Source: Yimella sp. cx-51
Lineage (GTDB): Bacteria > Actinomycetota > Actinomycetes > Actinomycetales > Dermatophilaceae
Assembly: GCF_017654605.1 (NCBI RefSeq)
Contig: NZ_CP072113.1
Location: 868,001 to 932,000 of the forward strand
Direction: 5' to 3'
DNA: 64,000 nt
How positions within the stretch are numbered: the first letter of the stretch is position 1; each line of letters begins with the position of its first letter. Below are positions 42,045 through 50,925 of this stretch, piece by piece. A program made the position numbers and the translations under genes. The notes beneath the pieces were generated by a model. The model made no database searches. It was given only the letters and a program-made list of their open reading frames with translations, and was not told the DNA's origin.

Positions 42045-45000
42045 GTGGTGACCCTGACTCTCACCTCTGCCGACGCTGACGGGTCGCTGCACTTCCTCCA
42101 GGACGACGGCCCGCGCATCAACGTCACCGCACTGCTGGTGGTCCGTCATGGTGGCGAGCATCTGCAGCGCACTCTCGCCGCGCTCGGTGGGTCGACCCGC
42201 AAACCCGATCGACTCGTCCTCATCGACGACACCGACGAGCGCCTTGTGCACGGCCTGCTCGCTGAACATCCGCAGGTCAGGAGCGCTTTCCCCGACGTCT
42301 CAGTGGTGACGGTTCCGGCTGATTCCACCTTCGCCGACACCGTCGACATCGCCGTCGAGGCCCTGCCCGAACCGGGCGAGGACGTCGTCGTACCCCGGCG
42401 CACCCGCACCCGCGCCGACAAACGTCCGATCAGACCACGCGACCGACACGAGTGGCTCTGGTTGTTGCACGAGGACAACGTGCCCGACGCTGCAGCGCTG
42501 GAGGCCCTCATCGCCACCGTCTCACGCAGTAGCCGCATCGGCATCGCCGGCTGCAAGGTGCACGAACTCGATCAGCGGCGGCGCCTGGTCAACGTCGGCC
42601 TGGAGGTCACCCGCACCGGACGTCACATCGGCGAACGGATGCAGGGCGAATTCGACCAGGGGCAGCACGACACCCGCAACGACGTGCTGGCCGTCAGCAG
42701 CAGCGGCCTGCTGATCCGACGCGATGTCTACGCGACGCTCGGCGGGTTCGACCCCGCCTTCGACGGTGACGGTGACGGACTCGACCTGTGCTGGCGAGCA
42801 CACCTCACCGGTCACCAGGTCGTGATCGTGCCTGGTGCGGTCGTGCACCAGGACCTCTCGACACAGCGCGCCCAGGACGAACACCGCGACCCCGACCTGC
42901 CCGCTCCGCGAAGCACCCGCACCCTGCGCCGCCACCGACAGGTGGCGCTGGCCCGATCGTCCTTGCTCGGGTTGCCGCTGATGAGCGTGTGGATCCTCGT
43001 CAGCGGCCTGGTGTTGGGCCTGGCCATGCTGTTGGTGAAGCGTCCGCGTCGTGCGTTCAGCGAACTCGTCCAGGCCACAGCGCCTTTCGGCATCCCTCGC
43101 ATCATTGGTGCCCGCAGCAGGTTCTTCGGTCGCTCCACCGCTCGCAGGCGTTACCTGCAGCCGCTGTTCGTCGGTACCGCAGCGGCATGGACGAGCGCGC
43201 GCGACTCACTGCGGTCGGCGGTCACCCTGCAGGAGACACCCGCCGAACACGATCTGGTCGGCGAAGGCACGGGCGAGACCGGTCCGGTCGACGACGACGC
43301 CCAGGAACTCGCGGCGGGCCGCCGGCCGGCCCGCCGTCTGTTGCGCAGCCCCGGACTCTGGGTGCTGCTGGCTGCACTGGTCGTTGCTGGCCTGCAATGG
43401 CGAAGGTTGCTCGGCAGCCGGTCGTTCCAAGGGCGCTCCGGGTCGATCGTCGGCGCAGAGCTGCGTCCCTTCGGCACCGACTCCGCGGGCATCTGGCAGC
43501 TCTACACCGACCGGTGGACCGGCGCCGGGGTGGGCGGGCTGAACCATCCGGGTGACTACCTGCCCGCGCTGTGGCCGTTCGCCTGGCTGATCGAGAAGAT
43601 CCCGGGCTTGCACGCAGCCACCAGTGGTCAGACCGCCGTGCTGTGGCTGCTCGCACTCTCCGTCCCGCTGGCGACGATCAGCGCCTACCGGGCCGGCCGC
43701 GTCCTGACCCCGCATGCCTGGCCGCGTGCGGTCGTCGCGCTGCTCTGGGCGACGACCGCGGTCGCCACGACCGCATCGGCGCAGGGCCGCCTCGGGGTGG
43801 CGGTCGGGCTCGTGCTCGCACCGCTGGCATTCGCGGGTGTTGTGGCCATCGCCCGGCCGCGCGCCACCGCCACCATGACCTTCGCGACGGTTGCGGTGAG
43901 TGCCCTCATGGGGCTCTTCGCGCCGCTGCTGCTGGCCTTCAGCACCGCGGCTGCAGTGTTCGTGCTCATCGGTGCATCGGGCTGGGCCCGGCTGCGCGCC
44001 CTCGTGGTGGTGCTCGCACCATGGCCGTTGCTCGGTGTGTACGGCTGGCAACTGCTGGACGATCCCCGACGCATCTTCGCCGGCCCCGGCAATCTCGTCA
44101 CCGGTCCGGTGCCGGACGTCCGGCCCTGGGAGGTGCTGCTGCTGCATCCGGGTGGTCCGGGGTCGTACCCGGTGCTGCTGGGCATCCCGCTGCTCGCGCT
44201 TGCCGCTTACGGCCTCCTGCGGGGCCGCCGCCACAAGCTCGTGCTCGCCGCCGCCTTCCTCGGCCTCGCCGGCCTGGCACTCGCGCTGGCCGCACCCGAT
44301 CTGGTCGTCATGAACGGCGCCACCGGCCCGCGGACGCCGTGGCGTGGCCTGCCGCTGGCCGTCTTCGCGCTGGCTTGCGCAGCCATCGCTCTCAGCGCGC
44401 TACCGCCTCGCCTCTTGTCCACCCGGGCCGACCGCGCGACCGTTCATCCCGCGCTGGGCGCGCTCGCCGGGTGCAGCGCCCTTGCTGTCGCGGCGCTCGC
44501 CGGTTGGAACGGCGTGGTCGACACGCTGCGTCCGGTGTCGCAGCCGCTGCCGTCGATGGTCCAGAGCCAGTTCACGGGCATCCGCTCAGTGCGTGCGCTC
44601 GTGCTCACCGCGGACGCCGACGGCACGGTCAGCTACCGCGTGCAGGGACGCGAGGTGAGCAAGCCGGTCACCGATTTCGATCTGCCCGCGCCCAGCGGTG
44701 GCAACCTGACGGCCGTCGCGGTCGGTGATCTGCTGCGAGGTCAGGGCGAGGCAGCCGCTGACGCCCTTCACCGACTCGCTGTCGGCTTCGTGGTCGTCAC
44801 CGGCGACAGTTCCGGACGGCGACAGCTGACCACCACGCTGCAGAACGCCGGCTCGCTGGTCGCGATGTCCGCGCCGGGCGCGCGAGACGTCTGGCGGGTT
44901 GCACCGCAGAACGTCGCTGATGGCAGTCGGTCGATCGCCAGCAGCCGCATCGTCCTCGCCGTCGACGGACAGCCGCAGTCGGAAGTGCGGACTCAGGCAT

Positions 45001-45296
45001 GGCACTCCGAGACCAGCGTGAAACTGCCGGCCGGAGCCGCGGGGCGGCAGATCTGGATCTCCGAGGGTGTGGGTTGGCATCAGCATGCTGACGTGCGCTT
45101 CGCCGGCCAGCGCCTTCGTCCGGTGCCCGCGAACGGTGTCATCACCTACGCGCTGCCTGCCTCGGCGGGCACGCTCACCATCGAGAACACCAACGCCCGG
45201 CCGCGCACGCGTGCCGTGCAACTCGCTCTGTGGGCCCTCGTCATCTTCGTCGCCTTGCCTTTCGGCAACCGAGCATCGCGTCGCCGCGCATGGTGA
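42045..45296 (+). CDS. Large family 2 glycosyltransferase with polytopic membrane domain
   Basis: 1083 residues. The N-terminal ~290 form a GT-A domain (ALLVVRHGGEHLQRTLAAL, LLHEDNVPDAAAL, GFDPAFDGDGDGLDLCWRAHL). Hydrophobic segments begin at about 310-330 and then run from roughly 440 to 830. The last ~200 residues form a soluble, probably extracytoplasmic beta domain ending in one membrane helix (about 1055-1075). Such proteins lie beside whiB2 in many actinobacteria and probably build wall glycan on a polyprenyl carrier. GTG start 9 bp after whiB. It overlaps the DUF5719 gene by 7 bp. Confidence 0.88.
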   Translation: MVTLTLTSADADGSLHFLQDDGPRINVTALLVVRHGGEHLQRTLAALGGSTRKPDRLVLIDDTDERLVHGLLAEHPQVRSAFPDVSVVTVPADSTFADTVDIAVEALPEPGEDVVVPRRTRTRADKRPIRPRDRHEWLWLLHEDNVPDAAALEALIATVSRSSRIGIAGCKVHELDQRRRLVNVGLEVTRTGRHIGERMQGEFDQGQHDTRNDVLAVSSSGLLIRRDVYATLGGFDPAFDGDGDGLDLCWRAHLTGHQVVIVPGAVVHQDLSTQRAQDEHRDPDLPAPRSTRTLRRHRQVALARSSLLGLPLMSVWILVSGLVLGLAMLLVKRPRRAFSELVQATAPFGIPRIIGARSRFFGRSTARRRYLQPLFVGTAAAWTSARDSLRSAVTLQETPAEHDLVGEGTGETGPVDDDAQELAAGRRPARRLLRSPGLWVLLAALVVAGLQWRRLLGSRSFQGRSGSIVGAELRPFGTDSAGIWQLYTDRWTGAGVGGLNHPGDYLPALWPFAWLIEKIPGLHAATSGQTAVLWLLALSVPLATISAYRAGRVLTPHAWPRAVVALLWATTAVATTASAQGRLGVAVGLVLAPLAFAGVVAIARPRATATMTFATVAVSALMGLFAPLLLAFSTAAAVFVLIGASGWARLRALVVVLAPWPLLGVYGWQLLDDPRRIFAGPGNLVTGPVPDVRPWEVLLLHPGGPGSYPVLLGIPLLALAAYGLLRGRRHKLVLAAAFLGLAGLALALAAPDLVVMNGATGPRTPWRGLPLAVFALACAAIALSALPPRLLSTRADRATVHPALGALAGCSALAVAALAGWNGVVDTLRPVSQPLPSMVQSQFTGIRSVRALVLTADADGTVSYRVQGREVSKPVTDFDLPAPSGGNLTAVAVGDLLRGQGEAAADALHRLAVGFVVVTGDSSGRRQLTTTLQNAGSLVAMSAPGARDVWRVAPQNVADGSRSIASSRIVLAVDGQPQSEVRTQAWHSETSVKLPAGAAGRQIWISEGVGWHQHADVRFAGQRLRPVPANGVITYALPASAGTLTIENTNARPRTRAVQLALWALVIFVALPFGNRASRRRAW

Positions 45297-46732
45297 GCGC
45301 GGCGGCACTGGCGCGCACCGTCGTGGTGTGCGCGGCGAGCGCGGGCCTGGTCTACGGCACGACCCAGGTCGACGTCCGGACCGACTGGTCGCGTGCCGGC
45401 GACGACCGGGCATCCCGCTCGCTGTCGGCTGCGATGAGCACCACCTTGGTCTGTCCTGGCCCCGATCGTCCCGGCACACCCGGATACGAGGGCGCCTCGC
45501 AGAGCGTCACCGTCACCACCTCGGCTGCTCCGGCAGCGCTGCTGGACGAGACCGCGGCCGGAGGGTCGATGCAGACCACACGTCTGCCTGAGTCTGCCGG
45601 TGGTGCGCCGCCTCGGTCGAGTGCGCGTCCTGCCACCGCCGGCGCACCCCTCACCGGTGCGGGCAGCGTCCGGATTGTCGGGCAGGGTGGCCTGGCCACC
45701 GGTCTGGCCGCGCTGCAGCACTCCGTCGAGCAGGAGGAGACCGTCGGCGGGCTGGCCGCCACCGCGTGCTCCCAGCCAGTGACGGACGCGTGGATTCCGT
45801 TGGGCGGCAACCAATCCGGACGAGTGTCCCGAGTGGTGCTCAGCAATCCAGGATCCTCGGCGGTCACCGCGGATGTGACCGTGATCGGCAGCAAGGGACG
45901 GGTGGCCGGCAAGGGCGCCGCCGGGGTCGTGGTGCCGCCCTCTGACCGTGTAGTGGTCAACATCGGTGACTTCGACGCCGACCTGGCGAACGCGATGGTG
46001 CATGTGACCTCTCGTGGCGGAGCCGTCTCGGTCTCCGGCAACGACGTGCTGATGAGGGGCGAGACGCGCGCGGGTGTGGCTTCGGCGGCACCCATCCAGG
46101 CATCCACCGACCAGGTCTTGCCGCTCGTCCCGGTGCAGGCGGGCCGTGCCGGCGTCCGGGTTGCGGTGCCTGGTGCGGCCACGACCGTGCGCGTGCGTGC
46201 CATCGACGCGACGGGGCTCGTGGTCACCGACGAGGTCGCCGACCTTCCCGGTGGCGTGACGAGTGCGGTTGCGCTGCAAGGGATTTCGCGCGGGAGTTAT
46301 GCAGTGCGGGTGACCGCGGAGCAGCCTGTGGTGGCTGCCGCGCAGACCGACGCTGCCACGCAGGGACCCTCGGACATCTCGTGGTCCACCGCCACGCCCG
46401 CCGTGCCCGCGCTCACCGGTTCACCTGTGCCGAGCGTCTCCGGTGTGCGCACCTGGCTGGCGATCTTCGCCCCAGACAAAGCGGCAACTGTCGACGTCGT
46501 CACCATTGGTCCCGGCGGTGGCAACCGGCGTCTGGCGGTCGCGGCCGACACCCCGACCTGGGTCGAGGTCACAGGTCGTGACGCCGTCTGGGTGCGGGTC
46601 AGATCCGGCTCGGTGCACGCCGCGCTCTCGAGTGCAGGCAAACAGGGTTCGCAGCCGTTGCTGGAAGTGGCCGGGCTCGAGCCGGTGCTGGTCAAGCCCG
46701 CGGTGCGCGACACCTCCGCCGAACGCGACTGA
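45290..46732 (+). CDS. DUF5719 family secreted protein
   Basis: 480 residues. An N-terminal hydrophobic segment (about 5-22) acts as signal or anchor; the rest is Ala/Val/Gly/Thr-rich beta structure with repeated modules such as VVLSNPGSSAVTADVTVIG and TTVRVRAIDATGLVV. DUF5719 proteins are actinobacterial, exported and of unknown function, and typically follow the whiB-linked glycosyltransferase. ATG overlaps the preceding gene. It may be an accessory of that glycosyltransferase. Confidence 0.85.
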   Translation: MVSAAALARTVVVCAASAGLVYGTTQVDVRTDWSRAGDDRASRSLSAAMSTTLVCPGPDRPGTPGYEGASQSVTVTTSAAPAALLDETAAGGSMQTTRLPESAGGAPPRSSARPATAGAPLTGAGSVRIVGQGGLATGLAALQHSVEQEETVGGLAATACSQPVTDAWIPLGGNQSGRVSRVVLSNPGSSAVTADVTVIGSKGRVAGKGAAGVVVPPSDRVVVNIGDFDADLANAMVHVTSRGGAVSVSGNDVLMRGETRAGVASAAPIQASTDQVLPLVPVQAGRAGVRVAVPGAATTVRVRAIDATGLVVTDEVADLPGGVTSAVALQGISRGSYAVRVTAEQPVVAAAQTDAATQGPSDISWSTATPAVPALTGSPVPSVSGVRTWLAIFAPDKAATVDVVTIGPGGGNRRLAVAADTPTWVEVTGRDAVWVRVRSGSVHAALSSAGKQGSQPLLEVAGLEPVLVKPAVRDTSAERD

Positions 46733-46828
46733 CTTCTGTCGCGACGTCCGCGACCGGTGTTCGGCGGGGTTGCCCAGTGCGTGGCAGCGATTCGACCGCG
46801 AGTTCGACGCCGCGCGGCATCAGAGTTC

Positions 46829-47653
46829 TCAGTAGTGAGCCGCCAGCCACTCGGCATAGGTGGCGCCGCCGCGGCGGGCTGAGGGACCCGGAAGGTTCGA
46901 GCCATCGGCGAAGGCCTTGAGCACTCCACCCACCGTCGGTAGCGCAAGCGCGCGACGTAGGGGCACGCCACGCACATGCGCGGTGAGCACGGCGATCTCA
47001 CGTGCGGTGAGCACTTCCGGGCCGGCGAGTTCGATCGGGCCGGCGGTGAGGTGGTCCTCCAGAGCGAGGTCGACCAGCATCTTGGCCACCCACACCGGAT
47101 CGACCGGCGCCACCCGAAGACCCTTGGGAGCCAGGCTGATTCCGCCGGCACGCGGCGCAAGCACCTGCTCGGTGAGGCCGTGGAACTGCGTGGCGCGGAC
47201 GATCACGTGCGGCAGGCCGGAATCGACGACCACCGTCTCGGCCCGTGCCTTCACCCGGTAGTAGGGGAGCGGGTTGTCCCAGCAGCCGACGATCGACATG
47301 TGCACGAAGCGGGGTGGCGTGCCGTCGAGAGCGGCCATCGCCAGCCGGCGCGTGCCGTCGACGTCCACGTCTTCGGCGTGACGTGCGTCGGTGGCGAGGT
47401 GGATGATCGCCTGCACGCCGTCAACCGCGTCGGCCAGGCCGCTGTCGTCACGCAGGTCACCCACGACCTGGGTCACTCCCTCGCGATCGGCGCCAGGTGT
47501 GCGTACCAGCATCCGCGCAGGGACGCCGGAGCGCACCAGTTCGTCGACGACAGCAGTCCCCAGGGTGCCGGTGCCGCCGGTGACCAGCACGGGCGTGCGG
47601 TCGACCGTGGGCAGGCCGGGGATGAGGGTGGGGGGAGCGGTGGCGTCCGACAC
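46829..47653 (-). CDS. NAD(P)-binding NmrA/atypical SDR family protein
   Basis: 274 residues. VLVTGGTGTLGTAVVDELVRSG binds the dinucleotide; VGDLRDDSGLADAVDGVQAIIHLAT follows the NmrA-like pattern. No YxxxK pair at the normal place is obvious (YYRVKARAE may serve). This family includes NAD(P)H-sensing and quinone-oxidoreductase-like proteins. GTG start; its gene lies 3 bp after the metallopeptidase-like gene, so they are co-transcribed. Convergent with the DUF5719 gene. Confidence 0.85.
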   Translation of the reverse strand: MSDATAPPTLIPGLPTVDRTPVLVTGGTGTLGTAVVDELVRSGVPARMLVRTPGADREGVTQVVGDLRDDSGLADAVDGVQAIIHLATDARHAEDVDVDGTRRLAMAALDGTPPRFVHMSIVGCWDNPLPYYRVKARAETVVVDSGLPHVIVRATQFHGLTEQVLAPRAGGISLAPKGLRVAPVDPVWVAKMLVDLALEDHLTAGPIELAGPEVLTAREIAVLTAHVRGVPLRRALALPTVGGVLKAFADGSNLPGPSARRGGATYAEWLAAHY

Positions 47654-47656
47654 GTC

Positions 47657-48043
47657 TCAGTCCTTGAGTTCGTCCGGGTCGATGCCGAGCAGACCCGCGA
47701 TCTGCTCACACATCACCAGGTGGATCAGTTCGACCAGTTCGGCCTCGGTTGCGGCTCGCGTCTCGATCGGTCGTCGATAGACCACCACGCGTGCGGGAAG
47801 GGAATTCTGAGCCGGGAAAGCACGGGCCAGGGCGATCTGGTCCTCCCAGGGCGCGGGATCGCTCGGGGGGACGTCCTCGACCGCGAGTTCGATCGGTGAC
47901 TTGCGTAGTTCAGCCCTGTCGCAGACCCGCTCGAAGGCGTCGAGCACCACTTCGTCGAAGCGATCGCTGCGGGAGCGCATTGCCGGCACGCGTGGCCACG
48001 CCAGGGGCCCGCGTATGCCACGGCCACGGCGCTTTGAGGTCAT
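47657..48043 (-). CDS. Metallopeptidase-family protein lacking the HExxH motif
   Basis: 128 residues of the small actinobacterial family annotated as metallopeptidase (Rv3259-like). A basic RRGRGIRGPLAWPRVP start, FDEVVLDAFERV, and ELIHLVMCEQIAGLLGID near the C terminus are seen. The last segment occupies the place of HExxHxxG but both His are replaced (Cys and Ala/Gly), so zinc proteolysis is unlikely. Position next to DUF3499, manB and whiB agrees with mycobacterial order. TAGGCT lies 7 nt upstream of the ATG. Role unknown. Confidence 0.82.
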   Translation of the reverse strand: MTSKRRGRGIRGPLAWPRVPAMRSRSDRFDEVVLDAFERVCDRAELRKSPIELAVEDVPPSDPAPWEDQIALARAFPAQNSLPARVVVYRRPIETRAATEAELVELIHLVMCEQIAGLLGIDPDELKD

Positions 48044-48050
48044 GGCTCGC

Positions 48051-48056
48051 AGCCTA
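48051..48056 (-). promoter_or_regulatory. -10-like hexamer TAGGCT for the metallopeptidase-like gene
   Basis: On the minus strand TAGGCT ends 7 nt before the ATG at 48043. Confidence 0.45.
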
Positions 48057-48187
48057 ATCGCTTGAGAGCTCCTGTCTCGGATCCCGCTGGCCGCGAGGGT
48101 GATTCGACGCTCACCGCGGCGCGGCTGCCGGGCGAAGTCGGTGCCGGGGCCTAGAGTCGACGCCGTGATGAAAGCGGGTTGGTCAGG

Positions 48188-48526
48188 ATGCTGAAGCGAC
48201 GCTGCTGCCGTGCCGGTTGTGGTCAGGGCGCGGTAGCCACCCTCACCTATGTGCACCGCGACCAGACGGTCGTCGTCGGCCCGCTCGCCACCTATGCCGA
48301 GCCGCATGCCTATGACCTGTGCGCCGATCACGCCTCCCGGCTGAGCGCGCCCCGCGGCTGGGACGTCGTGCGCCTGCCGATCGACTACACCGAGCCCGCC
48401 CCGAGCGACGACGATCTGCTGGCCCTGGCCGACGCAGTGCGTGCTGCTGGCCGGCCGCCTGCGAAACCCGACCTTGAGCCGGAGCAGCTGCCTTTCCCAC
48501 CGTTGCGCGTCGTCCGCTCACGCTGA
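48188..48526 (+). CDS. DUF3499 family protein
   Basis: 112 residues. The N-terminal RCCRAGCGQGAVATLTY with several cysteines and the YDLCADHASRLSAPRGW segment (Cys and His) look like a small zinc-binding fold. DUF3499 is confined to actinobacteria and sits beside manB (Rv3258c in mycobacteria, from memory). Function unknown. The ATG at 48188 is preferred because the cysteine cluster begins immediately; a TTG at 48179 is possible. Confidence 0.85.
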   Translation: MLKRRCCRAGCGQGAVATLTYVHRDQTVVVGPLATYAEPHAYDLCADHASRLSAPRGWDVVRLPIDYTEPAPSDDDLLALADAVRAAGRPPAKPDLEPEQLPFPPLRVVRSR

Positions 48527-48545
48527 CACCTGCGAGCATCAAGGC

Positions 48546-49214
48546 ATGAGCGAGCACTTCACAGGGGCCGTCGTGCTGTCGACGAACATTTCCCCAGTGG
48601 GGCCCGGGCAACCACGCACCGGCATCCACAAGACCCCGCACGAGTCGATCGAGGTCTTCGAGCCCGGCCCGCATTACGGCGCCGGCTCAGGGGTGCGCGG
48701 CGACCTCGTGGGTAACTCCAAGCATCACGGCGGGGCCCAGAAGGCGGTGTACGCCTACTCCCGGGAAGAGTTGGATCACTGGGCGCAAGCGTTGGGTCGC
48801 GAGCTTCCGAACGGCTATTTCGGAGAGAACCTCACCACCCAGGGCATCGATCTGGAACGGTTGCTCATCAATCAGCAACTAGCCATCGGCGAGGCACTGC
48901 TGGAAGTTTCGATCCCGCGCAGTCCCTGCCGCACCTTCGCTGTGCACATGGATGAGCGTGGCTGGGTGCGCCGCTTCACCGAGCACGGACGCTGCGGGAT
49001 CTACCTGCGGGTGATCGAGCCCGGCACGATCCGGCCCGGCGACCAGATCGAGCTCATCGGCAGGCCCGGTCACGAGGTCGACATGCTCACCACCTTCGCG
49101 GCCGCAATGGGCGACGATGCGGCGTCGGAGCGGGTCGTGGCGGCCGCCTGCCTCCCCGAGATGTACCACCAGCGCCACGTCGACCGGCTCGCCGCCCGGG
49201 CGCCGCGGGCCTGA
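48546..49214 (+). CDS. MOSC domain protein (YiiM-like)
   Basis: 222 residues. GAVVLSTNISPVG start, HHGGAQKAVYAYSREELDHW, NGYFGENLTTQG and the conserved catalytic Cys in SIPRSPCRTFAVHM identify a MOSC/YiiM-like protein, which handles molybdenum cofactor-bound sulfur or hydroxylamine-type reductions. A 3-alpha tail domain follows (about 165-222). It begins 19 bp after DUF3499. The partner is unknown. Confidence 0.9.
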   Translation: MSEHFTGAVVLSTNISPVGPGQPRTGIHKTPHESIEVFEPGPHYGAGSGVRGDLVGNSKHHGGAQKAVYAYSREELDHWAQALGRELPNGYFGENLTTQGIDLERLLINQQLAIGEALLEVSIPRSPCRTFAVHMDERGWVRRFTEHGRCGIYLRVIEPGTIRPGDQIELIGRPGHEVDMLTTFAAAMGDDAASERVVAAACLPEMYHQRHVDRLAARAPRA

Positions 49215-49238
49215 CCGGGCGTTGAAGCCTCGGCCAAC

Positions 49239-49244
49239 TAGGCT
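49239..49244 (+). promoter_or_regulatory. -10-like hexamer TAGGCT for manB
   Basis: TAGGCT ends 7 nt before the GTG at 49252 and there is no ribosome binding site, so a leaderless transcript is likely. Confidence 0.45.
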
Positions 49245-49251
49245 TCGGCGG

Positions 49252-50673
49252 GTGAGTGCAGTCGATCTTTCAGAGTTCATCAAGGCCTACGACGTGCGTG
49301 GCCTGGTGCCCGAACAGCTCAGCGAACCCGTCGCACGGGCGATCGGCTCGGCTTTCGCCCAGGTGACGGTGTTGCCGGCCGGGGAGACGTCCGTGGTGGT
49401 CGGCCATGATATGCGACCGAGTTCACCGGCGCTGTCGCGCGCATTCGCCGACGGTGTGGCGCAGCACGGCGTCGATGTCACCCTCATCGGGTTGTGCTCC
49501 ACCGACGGCCTCTACTACGCCTCCGGGGTGCTCGACGTCCCGGGCGCAATGTTCACCGCCAGCCACAATCCGGCGCAGTACAACGGCATCAAGCTCTGCC
49601 GCGCCGGTGCCCGGCCGGTCGGCCAGGACACCGGTCTGGCTGATATCCGCGACCTGGCGCAGTGGACGCTCGACCGTGGCGATCTGCACCAGCTCTCCGG
49701 CAGCGCCCGCACCGGCACGATCAGCGAACGCGACCTGTTGGACGACTACGCCCGATTCTTGCGCAACCTCGTCGACCTGCGAGGTGGGCGCCCGCTCAAG
49801 GTGGTCGTCGACACCGGTAACGGCATGGGCGGACACACCGTGCCGGCGGTGCTGGGTACGGGTGAACTCCCGTTGGAGATCGTCCCGCTCTACTTCGAAC
49901 TCGACGGCACTTTCCCCAACCACGAGGCCAACCCGCTGGAGCCGGAAAACCTGCGCGACCTGCAGGCTGCGGTGCGCGAACACGATGCCGACCTCGGCCT
50001 GGCTTTCGACGGTGACGCCGACCGCTGCTTTGTGGTCGACGAGCACGGCGACCCGGTGAGTCCGTCGGCGGTGACTGCACTCGTGGCGACGCGGGAGATC
50101 GGCAAGGCGGTTGCCGAGGGCAAGAGCGCCTCCGATGTGGCGATCGTCTACAACGTCATCTCCTCGCGCGCGGTGCCGGAGATCGTCGAGGCGACGGGCG
50201 CCCGCACGGTGCGCACCCGCGTCGGACACTCCTTCATCAAGGCACAGATGGCCGAACACGAGGCAGTCTTCGGCGGCGAACACTCGGCCCACTACTACTT
50301 CCGCGATTTCTGGTACGCCGACACCGGCATGCTGGCCGCCATGCACGTGCTCGCGGCCCTGGGGGAGCAGCCCCTACCGCTCTCGGAGCTGATGGCGCAG
50401 TACGCGAGATACCCCGCCTCCGGCGAGATCAACTCCAAGGTCGACGACCAGAGCGCCGCCACCGAGCGGGTGCGTGACTGGGCTGCGCAGCAGGGTGAGG
50501 TAAGTGAGGACGAACTCGACGGATTGACGATCGCCCACGACGCCGAGCCGATGTGGTGGCTGAATGTGCGCGCCAGCAACACCGAACCACTGCTGCGACT
50601 GAACGTCGAAGCAGCCGACACTGAGACGATGGAACGGGTGCGCGACGGTGCGCTCGCGGCCATCCGCGCCTGA
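49252..50673 (+). CDS. manB: Phosphomannomutase/phosphoglucomutase
   Basis: 473 residues, alpha-D-phosphohexomutase family. YDVRGLVPEQL start; catalytic phosphoserine in FTASHNPAQYNGIK; metal loop DGDADR; sugar-binding GEHSAHYYFRD; and phosphate-binding RASNTEPLLRLN in domain 4. It interconverts mannose-6-P and mannose-1-P, supplying GDP-mannose for glycans. It is followed by Trm112-like and SIS genes, the order known from mycobacteria. GTG start with TAGGCT 7 nt upstream. Confidence 0.95.
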   Translation: MSAVDLSEFIKAYDVRGLVPEQLSEPVARAIGSAFAQVTVLPAGETSVVVGHDMRPSSPALSRAFADGVAQHGVDVTLIGLCSTDGLYYASGVLDVPGAMFTASHNPAQYNGIKLCRAGARPVGQDTGLADIRDLAQWTLDRGDLHQLSGSARTGTISERDLLDDYARFLRNLVDLRGGRPLKVVVDTGNGMGGHTVPAVLGTGELPLEIVPLYFELDGTFPNHEANPLEPENLRDLQAAVREHDADLGLAFDGDADRCFVVDEHGDPVSPSAVTALVATREIGKAVAEGKSASDVAIVYNVISSRAVPEIVEATGARTVRTRVGHSFIKAQMAEHEAVFGGEHSAHYYFRDFWYADTGMLAAMHVLAALGEQPLPLSELMAQYARYPASGEINSKVDDQSAATERVRDWAAQQGEVSEDELDGLTIAHDAEPMWWLNVRASNTEPLLRLNVEAADTETMERVRDGALAAIRA

Positions 50674-50693
50674 CCAACGACAGGAGAACTGAC

Positions 50694-50900
50694 ATGACTG
50701 CACAGATCGACGGCTGGTTGCGCGAGATTCTTCGGTGCCCGGTATGCCACGGAGCACTGATCGATGGCGAATCACCTTCGGGATCAATCGAATTGCAGTG
50801 CGCTGCCGACTGCGAGGAGCCTGGTCAGCGCCGCGGGTATCGCGTCGATGACGGCATTCCGGTGATGCTGGCCGACGAGGCACGCGTCTTCACGGTCTGA
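50694..50900 (+). CDS. Trm112-family small protein
   Basis: 68 residues. The pattern is LREILRCPVCHG, then LQCAADCEEPG and YRVDDGIPVMLADEA, the Trm112/YcaR form. Four cysteines (15, 18, 36, 40) could bind zinc. In bacteria its partners are uncertain. AGGAG precedes the ATG. It lies between manB and the SIS gene. Confidence 0.93.
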   Translation: MTAQIDGWLREILRCPVCHGALIDGESPSGSIELQCAADCEEPGQRRGYRVDDGIPVMLADEARVFTV

Positions 50901-50925
50901 CCACCAAGCACAGCGAGGGGTAGTC

